A stretch of DNA of 64,000 bases from Nitrosomonas supralitoralis (GCF_003011925.2 NZ_PXXU01000002.1:62001-126000), one strand, 5' to 3'. Positions 37,144-47,257 are shown, counted from the first letter of the stretch. Notes: a model not told the origin generated them from the letters alone. Translations and numbers: made by a program.

Positions 37144-37746
37144 TCTCCAACTCCCATCACAGTTATAGTATAAAATCAAACCAATCGCATACTCATAAAA
37201 CATGTTTTATATCTGTTGCTTAGATAAAATATGAACCCAAAAAGTTACAGAGCCTGAAATAACAGTATCAAATGCATTAGTGCAATTCTTATTTTTCAGA
37301 AATACCGTGTAAATGTGATACTTTAAAAAATACAGACTGCTCAGGTTCAATGAGCATTTCTAGCCAGTTAAAATCAAGCAGTTATGATTTATACATTATC
37401 AGGACGAACACTCAAGCTTAATTCTTAGAATAAAGGGGGAATTCTTCCTCAAATACCGAAATGATCAGCGCCGAGTTCAAGGTAGCGCTAATCTCAAAAT
37501 TGCCAGTGAGAAAGAAAAAACAATACGACGCGCAACGCCCTGCTATTTATGGAATTGGATCTTCCGGGTTGAATGGCAAGTTATATGGATTGATCAATGA
37601 GCTATGATATAACAGTCTAAAAAGCAAACCTAAATTAGTTGAGTGCTTGATTGACCGGTATTAAATAGATGACACTTGATGATTTAACTCCATGTCTAAA
37701 TATCTCCAGCTAACTGAAGAAATATAATGATTAGAGGATAAATAAA
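37144..37746. other. Gap between PEP-CTERM and mechanosensitive channel genes
   Basis: 603 AT-rich bases between divergent genes, which must hold the promoters of both. No gene, repeat or IS end was recognised. A short stretch near 37440-37560 has a coding look but resembles nothing I can name. Confidence 0.4.
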
Positions 37747-39129
37747 ATGCATAAACTACTGACAATATCAGTAATCTGCACATTACTGATATCGATTTCT
37801 GTGTACGCTGATCAAATATCTGATTTGATAACCGGAGAAACAACGCCGGAAAGCGCTCCAAAAACCGAAAAAGTCATTGAAGTTAACAGTTCTGTCCATG
37901 ACGATAAAAAGATTCAGAAACGCCTTGAGAAAATTTTCTCCGAATTGGAAAACCTGCAGAGTATAAAGGTTATGGTTAGCAATGGCATTGTTACGTTGCG
38001 GGGCGATGTCAGTACTTCGTCGACGAAAAACAAAGCCTTGCAGCTTTCTCAGCAAGTTGCAGGCGTGGTCGAGGTAGAGAATGAACTCAAAGTCACCCAT
38101 CATTTAAAAACACGCCTGGAAGATACCTGGAAGAAATTCTCGGGCACCGCCAATGAGTTGATTGCAAGCTTACCCCTTGTATTACTGGCAATACTTGTGT
38201 TCGTATTATCATGGATGCTGGGTGGGTGGATATCAGGACGCCGCAATTTTTTTCGAAAAATTGCATCAAATCCTTTTATTGCCAATCTGTTAGGACAGGT
38301 TACACATCTTTTATTCATTCTGATGGGCCTTATTATCGCATTATCCTTATTGGACCTCACTGCCATACTCGGCACTTTATTAGGAGCAGCAGGTATCGTC
38401 GGACTTGCAGTCGGCTTTGCAGTTCGGGATACGGTCGAAAATTATCTTGCCAGTATTTTGTTAAGCCTGCGCAATCCATTTGAAGTCAATGATTTAGTAA
38501 ATATTGATGGAAACGAAGGTCATGTAGTGCGTCTGACCACGCGCGCAACCATTTTGATTTCACAGGATGGTAATCATATCCGCATTCCTAATTCGACCGT
38601 ATTTAAAGCTGTTATTATCAATTTTACCCGTAATGTAGAGCGGAGATTTCAATTCGATGTGGGAATTGACACTGAGCAGAATTTACTTGAAGCGCAAGCA
38701 TTGGCCTTGCAAACTTTAGGCTCAGTCAAAGGTATATTGTCAGAGCCCAAGCCATTAGTCACTATAGAAGAACTGGGTGACTCCAGTATCAAATTACGAA
38801 TTTATGGATGGATTGATCAAACAAACTTTAGTTTCCTGAAAGTACGCAGTGAAGCAATTCGACAAACAAAACAGGCATTTGATCAAGCTAATATCATCAT
38901 GCCTGAGCCTATCTATCAAGTCAGAGTTTTGAATGAAACTAATAACCTCCTGAAGCAAGAGAGCCGCACCAGGCAAAATTACACACCTCGCACCGATAGT
39001 CAGATCAATGTACCTGTTCATGAGGTTACAGATACCAGCACGGATAATGAAATCGAGAAGAAAGTGGCTGAAGAGCAGAGTCAGAGTGATACCGAGAATC
39101 TGCTCAATAAGAAATCTGCACTTGAATGA
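37747..39129 (+). CDS. BON-domain small-conductance mechanosensitive channel (MscS family)
   Basis: A 460-residue protein: signal peptide (to about residue 21), a periplasmic BON domain (about 50-118; VMVSNGIVTLRGDVSTSSTK), three membrane helices (about 138-160, 180-203 and 208-235) and the MscS core. The pore helix is LGAAGIVGLAVGFAVRDTVENYLASILL, followed by the beta domain (NPFEVNDLVNID, IRIPNSTVF) and the cytoplasmic cage. The tail is long and hydrophilic. MscS channels open under membrane tension and release solutes during hypo-osmotic shock. The BON domain may contact phospholipid or the outer membrane; this is inferred from the domain. Confidence 0.9.
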   Translation: MHKLLTISVICTLLISISVYADQISDLITGETTPESAPKTEKVIEVNSSVHDDKKIQKRLEKIFSELENLQSIKVMVSNGIVTLRGDVSTSSTKNKALQLSQQVAGVVEVENELKVTHHLKTRLEDTWKKFSGTANELIASLPLVLLAILVFVLSWMLGGWISGRRNFFRKIASNPFIANLLGQVTHLLFILMGLIIALSLLDLTAILGTLLGAAGIVGLAVGFAVRDTVENYLASILLSLRNPFEVNDLVNIDGNEGHVVRLTTRATILISQDGNHIRIPNSTVFKAVIINFTRNVERRFQFDVGIDTEQNLLEAQALALQTLGSVKGILSEPKPLVTIEELGDSSIKLRIYGWIDQTNFSFLKVRSEAIRQTKQAFDQANIIMPEPIYQVRVLNETNNLLKQESRTRQNYTPRTDSQINVPVHEVTDTSTDNEIEKKVAEEQSQSDTENLLNKKSALE

Positions 39130-39230
39130 TCAAAAATATTTTTATAGATTTGATTCTGCTACAGAACTAACATCCCGCTTCAAGTGGCGGGATATTTCTC
39201 GGATCGAAATAATCAACAGCAATTTTTCAA

Positions 39231-39845
39231 TTAACTCACCGGAGTAACACAAATCACGCGCGCATCATCAGCAAACTCAATCAACAAGCGCCGCACGCGT
39301 TCCTGCCACGCATCGGCAAATGCAGTCTGCTGCGCAGTATCGGCACAATCCTGCAAAATGGCCATCAGACGCTCGCCTTGAGCAGGGTCGGCTGGTATCA
39401 ACGAAACATCCAGCGTTACCGCCACGCTTGCGTTGGTATCGATGCGCGTAAAAATAATGGCTTCTCCTTCGCGTTGCGGTGCAAAACTGAGCAATTCCTT
39501 GCGCCGATAACGTCCGCGCATTCCATGGAAACCGTTACTTGAAGCAGCGCCCGTCAGTAAAGTCAGCACCTGCGCCATGACGCCGGTGACCCCATCATCC
39601 TCCGGTGCAGGCATATATACGGCAATATTACCGCGCTCGGCAGGCTCGCCTGGATAAAGCGCAGCTAATGCCGCACGCCCAATCAAAAACGCTCCGGCGA
39701 CGGTAGGACATGAATGCCCGGCCAGACGCACCGCATCCAGATAATGATAGTCGAACCGACCACCTTGAGCGGCACCTAACATAGCGGCAAATGGGTCATG
39801 GGTATGCACAACCGGAGCTTGTTCATAAAAATCAGGAAAATTCAC
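39231..39845 (-). CDS. FmdE-like protein
   Basis: A 204-residue protein with the FmdE-type start: RLAGHSCPTVAGAFLIGRAALAA, holding the conserved GHxCP motif that binds a metal in this family. FmdE was named from formylmethanofuran dehydrogenase operons but occurs widely in bacteria without that enzyme. The protein is cytoplasmic and lacks the usual C-terminal zinc ribbon. It lies 21 bases after the hemerythrin gene on the same strand, and the pair follows a dead FNT channel, suggesting an old operon for small-molecule or metal handling. Function unknown. Confidence 0.6.
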   Translation of the reverse strand: MNFPDFYEQAPVVHTHDPFAAMLGAAQGGRFDYHYLDAVRLAGHSCPTVAGAFLIGRAALAALYPGEPAERGNIAVYMPAPEDDGVTGVMAQVLTLLTGAASSNGFHGMRGRYRRKELLSFAPQREGEAIIFTRIDTNASVAVTLDVSLIPADPAQGERLMAILQDCADTAQQTAFADAWQERVRRLLIEFADDARVICVTPVS

Positions 39846-39866
39846 GTTTACCTCCTTTTGAATGGA

Positions 39867-40277
39867 TTAATAAGGTTCTTCAGTTTCATCAGCAATACGA
39901 GGATGCGATTGTATTTGCGGAAAAAGTACACGCTCTTCGTAGCGTACATGCGCAGCCAGCAAATCTCCAAACCGGCGCAGGCGTACTGCAGAATCAAGCG
40001 CACACGATTCGCAAGCCAGCATGCATAGCTCTTCATGTTCGGCAAGAATCCGCGAAACAATTTCAGTATCTAACGTATCTTCAACAAGCTGCAATAACGC
40101 CTCCTCTTGGGCAAAGTGCGACGCCAGCATGTCATGCCAATGCGCTTCAATGCGCTTCACAGCCGTCAAGTAAAGGGCCGCGTCATTACTCTCTGCCGCA
40201 TTCCGGGCAGCACGCGCTATCACCAACGATGTATGGTGTTCACGGGATAATGAGAGCAAAACGCCAGTACGGGGCAT
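39867..40277 (-). CDS. Hemerythrin-like protein
   Basis: A 136-residue four-helix protein with hemerythrin spacing of iron ligands: REHHTSL (helix 1), HFAQEE (helix 2), HEEL (helix 3) and HVRYEERVLFP (helix 4). Such proteins bind oxygen or sense oxygen, nitric oxide or iron with a diiron centre. It is upstream of the FmdE-like gene and downstream of the FNT remnant on the minus strand, and is probably co-transcribed with FmdE. The exact role is unknown. Confidence 0.8.
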   Translation of the reverse strand: MPRTGVLLSLSREHHTSLVIARAARNAAESNDAALYLTAVKRIEAHWHDMLASHFAQEEALLQLVEDTLDTEIVSRILAEHEELCMLACESCALDSAVRLRRFGDLLAAHVRYEERVLFPQIQSHPRIADETEEPY

Positions 40278-40327
40278 GAAAGTCTTAAAATACGATTACA
40301 ATGAATTTGTATGGAAATAAATTTTAA

Positions 40328-41061
40328 TTATACTGACCTGCTTCGAGCGTTTTTCGGCAAAATCACTGAGAATTGTGAATTAAAGTTGATTAGTTGATTT
40401 TCCATATAGCTCCAATACAACATAACCCCGATAAATGTCATCCCGCCGAATAGATTCCCAGCAATCACCGGCAGCCACATGGCAGCGTTTTTTTCGCCGG
40501 TGGTGATGGAAGTGAAAGCGATCACAGCATCTAAAGTGACCATCCAGTTGCATAGTATGGCACTGACAAAGTGCTGTAATCGTGCCGTCGAAACCCAGCT
40601 TGGCATATCCGAGTGTTGAAGTTTCGGCATTCGAAACAGTTGGTTGCAGTGCACACACGATCAGGATCAATCGTTCTCCCATTTTAGTCGCCACAATGCA
40701 ATATAAAACGAATACGTGACGCTGCCGATCAAGTTGCCGATTAACACCCAGTTCCAGTTGATGAACATATGTTTAAACGAGGTTCTTTTGTCTTTGACGG
40801 CGATCGGAATCAACGCGAAATGCCGGTGGCAAGCTTTGATCCGAGCAGCACGATCATGACAAAACCGACCCGAAACACCAAGGCATCTGCAATACCCCAG
40901 CCTGTTTGCGTCGCCGCAACAATCGCCAGCGTGGTCACGTAACCGAGAAAAACGCCAGCCAGAAAACCGCGAATCAGTAGTTACTCGACCAGCAGGTCGG
41001 CTTATTTCACGCCTGCTTACAACATGTTTTCGACAACGTCTTCCGGTTTTACATACGTCAT
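40328..41061 (-). pseudogene. Dead FNT (formate/nitrite transporter) channel gene
   Basis: From the ATG at 41061 the complement reads MTYVKPEDVVENML, stop, AGVK, stop, ADLLVE, stop, LLIRGFLAGVFLGYVTTLAI, then GFVMIVLLGSKLATG. After a frame change it reads LIPIAVKDKRTSFKHMFIN and WVLIGNLIGSVTYSF, then GYAKLGFDGTITA and LCNWMVTLDAVIAFTS in further frames. These are the membrane segments of the FocA/NirC family in the correct order. Three in-frame TAA codons within the first 27 positions and at least two frame changes rule out a product. It preceded the hemerythrin and FmdE genes. Confidence 0.88.
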
Positions 41062-41108
41062 AACCCTATTCTCCGCGAACAAATTCAATACTGCAATTTT
41101 TTAACCCA

Positions 41109-42302
41109 TTATCCGATTGAATTTTTCTCAGGTAAAAAGATTTGCAGCAAATCATTGAGAAAGCGTCGACCCAGTACAGTAGGTTTAATGCGAAGACGAT
41201 CATGCACCAGCAAGCCACGCTGTTCGGCTTCATCCAGTTGTTGCTGCAAAACGGTAATTGGTAAACCGGTACGTTCCTGAAACAGCGAAGTATCAAATCC
41301 ACCGGTGAGTCGCAGCGCGTTCATCATGAATTCAAAACCCCGATCAGCGACCGCTAATTCTTGTTGCGTCTGAATGAATGACTCACCCGCTTGAGCTCTG
41401 GCCAAATATTCTTTTGGTTGTTTATAGCACATCTGGCGCACGATTTTATCGGCAAAGCTGATTTTGCTGTGAGCACCCGCACCAATACCCAAATAATCGC
41501 CAAACAACCAGTAATTCATATTATGACGTGACTCTTTTCCCGCTTGCGCAAATGCCGAGGTTTCATAATTACGGTATTGGTGATTTGAAGTGGTTTGTTC
41601 GATCATGTCCTGCATCGCTGCTGCTTGTTCATCATCGGGCAATTTGGGTGGGAAGCGGTGAAATAGCGTATTGGGCTCCAGCGTTAAGTGATAGGCGGAG
41701 ATATGCGTGACCCCCTGCGAGCATGCTGTATCAATATCTGTTTGTGCTTGTTCCAGGGTTTGTCCAGGCAATGCATACATCAGATCAAGGTTGATATTTT
41801 CGAAATACTTCAGCGCAATATCCACGGCCCGATGCGCTTCCTGTTCATCATGCACACGGCCTAATGCTTTCAAATGCTGTGGATTAAAGCTTTGTATACC
41901 GATCGACAAGCGATTGATTCCCACTTGTCGATAATCCGCGAATTTTTGCGCTTCAAACGTTCCTGGATTTGCTTCCAAAGTGACTTCGGCGAAATGCTCC
42001 AGCGGTAGCAGTGTCCGCACTGCTGTCAGTAATGTATCCATTGCTTGAGCGCTAAATAAACTCGGCGTACCGCCGCCTAGAAATATGCTGCTGAGCCGTC
42101 GCCCCCAAACATTCGAAAGCGCGGATTCAAGATCACGTATTAACGCAGCGACATATTCTTCCTCAGGTGGCAAGCTATCGGCTGAACGAATTTCATGTGA
42201 ATTAAAATCGCAGTAAGGGCATTTTTTCATACACCACGGAAAATGCACATATAAGCTTAGTGGCGGCAGTGATTTAAGTTTTGGAATTGGCCAATCGGAC
42301 AT
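41109..42302 (-). CDS. hemW: Radical SAM heme chaperone HemW
   Basis: A 397-residue protein from the ATG at 42302; an in-frame TTG at 42314 overlaps the previous gene and is less likely. The radical SAM cluster cysteines are C24, C28 and C31 in FPWCMKKCPYCDFN. IFLGGGTPSLF and GVTHISAYHLTLEPNT follow, and a C-terminal HemN-type domain is present. The family was long annotated as oxygen-independent coproporphyrinogen oxidase, but members with the CxxxCxxC pattern lacking the fourth cysteine are heme chaperones. It begins four bases before the stop region of the YbbP-like permease and is probably in the same transcript. Confidence 0.9.
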   Translation of the reverse strand: MSDWPIPKLKSLPPLSLYVHFPWCMKKCPYCDFNSHEIRSADSLPPEEEYVAALIRDLESALSNVWGRRLSSIFLGGGTPSLFSAQAMDTLLTAVRTLLPLEHFAEVTLEANPGTFEAQKFADYRQVGINRLSIGIQSFNPQHLKALGRVHDEQEAHRAVDIALKYFENINLDLMYALPGQTLEQAQTDIDTACSQGVTHISAYHLTLEPNTLFHRFPPKLPDDEQAAAMQDMIEQTTSNHQYRNYETSAFAQAGKESRHNMNYWLFGDYLGIGAGAHSKISFADKIVRQMCYKQPKEYLARAQAGESFIQTQQELAVADRGFEFMMNALRLTGGFDTSLFQERTGLPITVLQQQLDEAEQRGLLVHDRLRIKPTVLGRRFLNDLLQIFLPEKNSIG

Positions 42303-42306
42303 TAAG

Positions 42307-44817
42307 TTAACCAATCTTGCGTAATGTCAATAATGGTGGGCTTGATAACGCTGATCGCGTTCCCAGTAAGCCCGCCACCAAAACACCGAACATACCCACT
42401 GATATACCAACCACCCAGATCCAAGGATTAAATGTGTAGTCGAAATGCAAAACATGCTTGCCGATGACATAACCGAGCGCACTGGCGCCAGCAGATGCAA
42501 ATAATCCGGCCAATCCACCCAGTATCGCAAATTCAGCCGCCCAGGCGCGTGACAATTGCTCCCGTTTGGCACCCAATGTTCTGAAAATCGCTGCTTCATA
42601 AATGCGCTCGTCCTGTGTCGCGGCAATCGCCGCATACAACACCGCAAACCCTGCCAACAAAGTGAATAAAAAAACAAATTCAATCGCTTGAGAAACTTGT
42701 TGAATCATTTGCTGTACCTGATTGATAACCACCGCTACATCAACCACAAGAATATTTGGAAATGTTCTTACAAGTTCATGGATCATGGCAATTTCTGCTG
42801 GCGGCACATAAAAACTGGTGACAAAACTGGCCGGATACTGATCCAGCAGTCCTGGAGGCACCACAACAAAAAAATTAGCCCGGAAAGTATCCCAATCCAC
42901 TTTTCTCACACTGGTAATTTTGGCTGTAAAATTTCTGCCGGCAATATCATAAGTCAGTTCATCGCCCAATTTAACCCGAAGAGTTTTGGCTATGCCTTCT
43001 TCAATCGATAGCTCAGCCTCCTGACTGCCTTTATTCCACCAGGATCCCTCAACAATTTGATTATCCGTAGCAAGTTCACTTGCCCAGGTCAAGTTGAACT
43101 CACGTCGAATATGTCTTTCAGCATGCAGATCATTACCGTATTTCTTCGGTGATACAGTTTTACCATTAATCTTGATCAATCGCCCCCTGACCATCGGATA
43201 CATCGGTGGCTGCTCAATCTCATATTTCTGAAAAAAATCTTCTAATGGCTGTAATTGATCCGCTTGTATATTCACTAGAAAATGATTAGGAGCATCAGGA
43301 GGCAAGCTGGTATGCCAATCGTCAATCAAATCATTCTGAATCAAAGTCAGCACGAGCAGTGACATCAATCCCAACCCCAAAGCCACAGCTTGCAATACGC
43401 TAGAAATCGCACGTCGGCGGATGCTGGCCAAGCCATAACGCCAGGCACCACCCGCTTGATGCCGCAGACCTGAAAGCCCTTTGATCAGCAACCAACCCAA
43501 GCAACCAAAAATGACAACCGCTGAAACAAACCCCGTTACGATATAAAGGCCCAGCTTTAAATCTTGCGCTTTCCAAATAAACAACAGAGACAAAGTTATT
43601 AGTCCCAATAAATAACCCGCAAAACTGTGTGCATTGGATAAGCCGATGTCTCTGCGCAACACACGCAACGCCGGAACACTGCGCAAGTTCAGCACTGGCG
43701 GCAATGCAAAGCCAACTAATAACACTAAGCCAACCAGTAATCCTTGCAACGCTGGCAACCAACTCGGCCAAGGTAAAGCAGTTCCGACAATACCGATCAG
43801 CCAGTGCGTCAGAATCTGCTGCGCGGCAAAACCAATCAAACAGCCGATTGTGCTGGCAATAGCCCCCAGCGTTATAAAATAATACCAATAGAGGTAAAAC
43901 AATTGCCGCTGACTGGCCCCAAGGCTACGCATTACTGCGCATCCATCCAGATGACGCTGAGTAAATCGGCGAACTGCCAACGCAATTGCTGCCGCCGCCA
44001 AAACCACACTGGCCAGTGCGGACAGGCTTAAAAATTTTTCTGCACGCTCCAATGCGGCTTTAATTTCGGGGCGCGCATCTCGAATGCCTTCCACCCTTTG
44101 GCCTTTTTTCAGCTGAGGATTTATCCAATCGCGGAATTGTTGCACAGCTTTTACTTCACCTGCTACCAGCAATTGATATGAAGCACGGCTGCCTTCCTGA
44201 ATTAAGTCTGTCTTGGATAAATCGGATGCATTGATCATGGCACGTGCACCCATGTTGATAAACCCTACCGAATGATCCGGCTCACGCACAACCAGTTCTG
44301 TTACGATTAACTGGGCCGCCCCGACATCGACCACATCGTTTGCTTTAAGATCAAGTCGCGCCATGACTTTCTCATCTACCCAAATAGTGCCCGGTTGCGG
44401 GATTGTGTCTGCCATTGCAATTTCTCGTTGCGTTGCAAGCGACATTGACGATCGACTTGCCAGATGGATCCGTCCACGTAGTGGATATCCTTCAGTGACC
44501 GCTTTAATTTCCGTAAGCAAATTATTCTCGCCATTAGAAATCATACTGGGAAATTTAGTCAACGATGCTATTGTTAACCCCAATCGAGTGGCTTCTTCTG
44601 CATAGGCCTCTGGTAAGGGCTGGCTAGAAATAACCAACAAATCTGCGCCCAATAATTGATTACTTTCACGCGTGAGGGCCAATTCCACTCTTTCGGCAAA
44701 AAAACCTACTGTGGTCATGCCGCTAACCGCAATGATCAATGCCAATACCAGAACATTAAGCTCGCCTGCACGCCAATCACGGCAGAGCATACGAAAAGAC
44801 AAGTTAAAATGATACAT
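42307..44817 (-). CDS. ybbP: ABC exporter permease of the YbbP/FtsX superfamily
   Basis: An 836-residue membrane protein with two FtsX domains: an N-terminal helix (LVLALIIAVSGMTTVGFF), a large periplasmic part, a four-helix block (about 260-450, including SLSALASVVLAAAAIALAV) and a C-terminal FtsX block (about 710-836, including FTLLAGFAVLYAAIAATQDERIYEAAIFRTLGAKR). It works with the YbbA ATPase encoded 70 bases upstream. In many proteobacteria this pair sits beside tesA, as here. The system is a mechanotransmission-type ABC machine of unknown substrate. Confidence 0.88.
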   Translation of the reverse strand: MYHFNLSFRMLCRDWRAGELNVLVLALIIAVSGMTTVGFFAERVELALTRESNQLLGADLLVISSQPLPEAYAEEATRLGLTIASLTKFPSMISNGENNLLTEIKAVTEGYPLRGRIHLASRSSMSLATQREIAMADTIPQPGTIWVDEKVMARLDLKANDVVDVGAAQLIVTELVVREPDHSVGFINMGARAMINASDLSKTDLIQEGSRASYQLLVAGEVKAVQQFRDWINPQLKKGQRVEGIRDARPEIKAALERAEKFLSLSALASVVLAAAAIALAVRRFTQRHLDGCAVMRSLGASQRQLFYLYWYYFITLGAIASTIGCLIGFAAQQILTHWLIGIVGTALPWPSWLPALQGLLVGLVLLVGFALPPVLNLRSVPALRVLRRDIGLSNAHSFAGYLLGLITLSLLFIWKAQDLKLGLYIVTGFVSAVVIFGCLGWLLIKGLSGLRHQAGGAWRYGLASIRRRAISSVLQAVALGLGLMSLLVLTLIQNDLIDDWHTSLPPDAPNHFLVNIQADQLQPLEDFFQKYEIEQPPMYPMVRGRLIKINGKTVSPKKYGNDLHAERHIRREFNLTWASELATDNQIVEGSWWNKGSQEAELSIEEGIAKTLRVKLGDELTYDIAGRNFTAKITSVRKVDWDTFRANFFVVVPPGLLDQYPASFVTSFYVPPAEIAMIHELVRTFPNILVVDVAVVINQVQQMIQQVSQAIEFVFLFTLLAGFAVLYAAIAATQDERIYEAAIFRTLGAKREQLSRAWAAEFAILGGLAGLFASAGASALGYVIGKHVLHFDYTFNPWIWVVGISVGMFGVLVAGLLGTRSALSSPPLLTLRKIG

Positions 44818-44887
44818 GGAGAAAATTATCGATTTGCTGATTTGCTGAAATTATGGAATAAATAGCAATAATGCCAAGATTTGGCAA

Positions 44888-45577
44888 CTATTGCACCAAT
44901 TTGCCGTCCGCTAAACGAATCTGGCGTGTACAGCGTCGTGATAACGCTTCATCATGAGTAACCAGAACCAAGGTCGTACCATGCTCACGATTGAGTTCAA
45001 ACATGAGATCAATGATTTGTATTCCAGTACTTGAGTCAAGATTCCCGGTGGGTTCATCGGCCAACAATAGTTTTGGATCCGTAGCAAAAGCACGCGCAAT
45101 GGCAACCCTTTGCTGCTCTCCTCCCGATAATTGTTTCGGATAATGATTCAAGCGGTTGATCAATCCCACACGCTCCAATAATCGCTGCGCTATCTCTTCG
45201 GCATTCTTGTTTTGCCGAGAAAGTTCCAGAGGCAGCATCACGTTCTCAAGCGCCGTTAACGCTGGTAATAACTGAAATGATTGAAATACAAAACCTAGAA
45301 TTTTACCGCGTAAAGCCGCGCGATTATCTTCATCCAATGAAAAGATATCAACCGCATCAAGATGAACTTTTCCCGTAGTTGGCAAATCCAATCCAGCCAG
45401 TAGACCTAATAAAGTAGATTTCCCAGAACCGGATGCGCCTATAATTGCAACAGCTTCACCAGCACTTACTTGCAAATTGATATCTTGTAATATCGTAAGC
45501 TGTGTATCACCGGTATTGACCTGTTTGGTCAATGCGTGAGTCCAAAGAATGGATTGATTAACATCATTATCTGACAT
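44888..45577 (-). CDS. ybbA: ABC transporter ATPase YbbA
   Basis: A 229-residue ATPase from the ATG at 45577. Walker A GASGSGKST, signature LSGGEQQRVAIARAF, Walker B LLLADEPTGNLD and the switch histidine in LVTHD are intact. This is the MacB/LolD-type subgroup. The frame extends further upstream, but MSDNDVNQSILW fits the family; AGGAA lies ten bases before it. The ATG shares the palindrome CATG with the opposite-strand tesA start, so the two genes have no spacer between them. Confidence 0.9.
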   Translation of the reverse strand: MSDNDVNQSILWTHALTKQVNTGDTQLTILQDINLQVSAGEAVAIIGASGSGKSTLLGLLAGLDLPTTGKVHLDAVDIFSLDEDNRAALRGKILGFVFQSFQLLPALTALENVMLPLELSRQNKNAEEIAQRLLERVGLINRLNHYPKQLSGGEQQRVAIARAFATDPKLLLADEPTGNLDSSTGIQIIDLMFELNREHGTTLVLVTHDEALSRRCTRQIRLADGKLVQ

Positions 45578-46220
45578 GAAAAAAAATTTCCTGATTATTC
45601 TGATTCTTGTTTTTACTAATATCGCTCCCGCATTCGCATCGACCAAAACTATAATGGTCTTTGGCGACAGCCTGTCCGCCAGTTATGGCATGTCGACTGA
45701 AGCGGGCTGGGTTACGTTGCTGGAGCAACGATTACAGTCAAAATATGCTGATTATCACATCATCAACGCAAGCATCAGCGGCGAAACAGCGTTGGGAGGG
45801 CGAAATCGAATTCGACAAGCGCTTGAAACACACCGCCCCCAGATTGTTATACTTGAACTTGGCGCAAATGACGGTCTGCGAGGCGCATCAATTAAATCCA
45901 TTTATGAGAATCTGGCCGCCATTATAGAAAGATGCCAACAAAATAATGCATTGGTCTTACTAGCCGGCATGCGGCTGCCACCCAATTATGGCATGACATA
46001 TACACAAAAGTTCCAAGCCATTTTTACGCAACTGGCTGAAAATTATCAAGTCAAATTAATACCATTTCTACTGGACGGCTTTGGCGATAAACATGAATTC
46101 TTCCAAGCTGATGGAATACATCCGACCGAAGTCGCGCAGAAAAAAATTGTAGAAAATGTCTGGGAAGTCTTGCAAACAATGTTCAAAACTGAACAGGTTG
46201 CCACCAATCCTGATATTTAA
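45576..46220 (+). CDS. tesA: Periplasmic SGNH esterase/lysophospholipase TesA
   Basis: A 214-residue protein with a Sec signal (MKKNFLIILILVFTNIAPAF). Catalytic blocks are FGDSLSASYGM (serine), the GxxxxGRN-like SGETALGGRNRI, ELGANDGLRG and DGIHPTE (aspartate and histidine). The family hydrolyses thioesters, esters and lysophospholipids in the periplasm. It is divergent from ybbA-ybbP, as in E. coli. There is no clear Shine-Dalgarno before the ATG; the upstream bases are the start of ybbA on the other strand. Confidence 0.92.
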   Translation: MKKNFLIILILVFTNIAPAFASTKTIMVFGDSLSASYGMSTEAGWVTLLEQRLQSKYADYHIINASISGETALGGRNRIRQALETHRPQIVILELGANDGLRGASIKSIYENLAAIIERCQQNNALVLLAGMRLPPNYGMTYTQKFQAIFTQLAENYQVKLIPFLLDGFGDKHEFFQADGIHPTEVAQKKIVENVWEVLQTMFKTEQVATNPDI

Positions 46221-46258
46221 TTGCATATTGTATCATCGCAATCTCATAAGATCGTAAA

Positions 46259-47257
46259 CTAAGCAATTAAAGACTTATCCAGATTGTCGATAAATTTTTG
46301 CAGATCAGTGGATAATGATGATCTTAGCTTAATGCGTTCTCCTGAAGCAGGATGTGTTATTTGCAGCGTATGAGCATGCAAAAACATGCGTGCCAGTTTG
46401 TTTGTTCCATCAGCTTTAGCGAGCTGCTTGTTGATCTCAAAATTACCATATTTATCATCTCCAAGAATAGGAAACCCTAAATGTGCAAGATGAACACGAA
46501 TTTGATGTGTACGGCCTGTCTTTATTTCCGCATCCAATAAACTAAAATTATCCCAAGATTTTTCTAGCTTAAATATTGAATGCGCAGACATCGATTTGCT
46601 GCCTGAATGAGCGCTGGTGGCTACTGCTACTCGTCGTTCACCGCTAGCGGTGACATATTTGTCAAGTGCCAGCTTTACATGCTGCTTAGCGTTTCGCCAT
46701 TCGCCCTTAACCATAACCAGATAATGCTTTTCCACCAAGCCTTCGCGAATTTGTCGATGTAATTCGACCAGGGCGTTACGTTTCTTTGCCAGCAACAATA
46801 CACCCGATGTTCCTCGATCCAAACGATGCACCAGTTCTAGAAATTTCCAAGCTGGATTTTGCGCACGTAATTGCTCGATCACGCCATAACTGATGTTGCT
46901 GCCGCCATGCACAGCCATCCCACCCGGTTTATCTATAGCCAGCACTGCATCATCTTCGTATAAAGTAGTAAAAGGAAAAAAATTTATACTGGTACTAGAA
47001 ATTGCAGTTTGCTTGATAGACTCTCTACTTTCAATTCTAACTGGTGGAATTCGTACCATATCCCCTAATTGCAAACGATAACTGGCATTTATCCGCTTTC
47101 CGTTCACACGCACTTGACCGCTTCTTACCAACTGATATATATGGCTTTTTGGGATATTCCTAAATCGTTTAAGTAAGAAATTATCGATCCGCTGATCATT
47201 TCCATCTTCTTTCACACACTCTTGGGTTATTTTGGTCACTATTGTAGTAGATTGCAT
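46259..47257 (-). CDS. rluC: 23S rRNA pseudouridine synthase RluC
   Basis: A 332-residue protein with an N-terminal S4 RNA-binding domain (about 20-80; IPKSHIYQLVRSGQVRVNGKR) and the RluA-type catalytic domain with HRLDRGTSGVLLLAK, where the aspartate forms the active centre. RTHQIRVHLAHLGFPILGDDKYG closes the family signature. RluC makes pseudouridine at three positions of 23S rRNA. It is divergent from rne, the usual pairing in proteobacteria, which supports the assignment over RluD. Confidence 0.9.
   Translation of the reverse strand: MQSTTIVTKITQECVKEDGNDQRIDNFLLKRFRNIPKSHIYQLVRSGQVRVNGKRINASYRLQLGDMVRIPPVRIESRESIKQTAISSTSINFFPFTTLYEDDAVLAIDKPGGMAVHGGSNISYGVIEQLRAQNPAWKFLELVHRLDRGTSGVLLLAKKRNALVELHRQIREGLVEKHYLVMVKGEWRNAKQHVKLALDKYVTASGERRVAVATSAHSGSKSMSAHSIFKLEKSWDNFSLLDAEIKTGRTHQIRVHLAHLGFPILGDDKYGNFEINKQLAKADGTNKLARMFLHAHTLQITHPASGERIKLRSSLSTDLQKFIDNLDKSLIA

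Noticed and set aside
39791..40279. A 162-codon plus-strand frame opposite the hemerythrin gene
   Set aside because: The minus-strand frame has all hemerythrin metal motifs; the opposite frame has no recognisable content.
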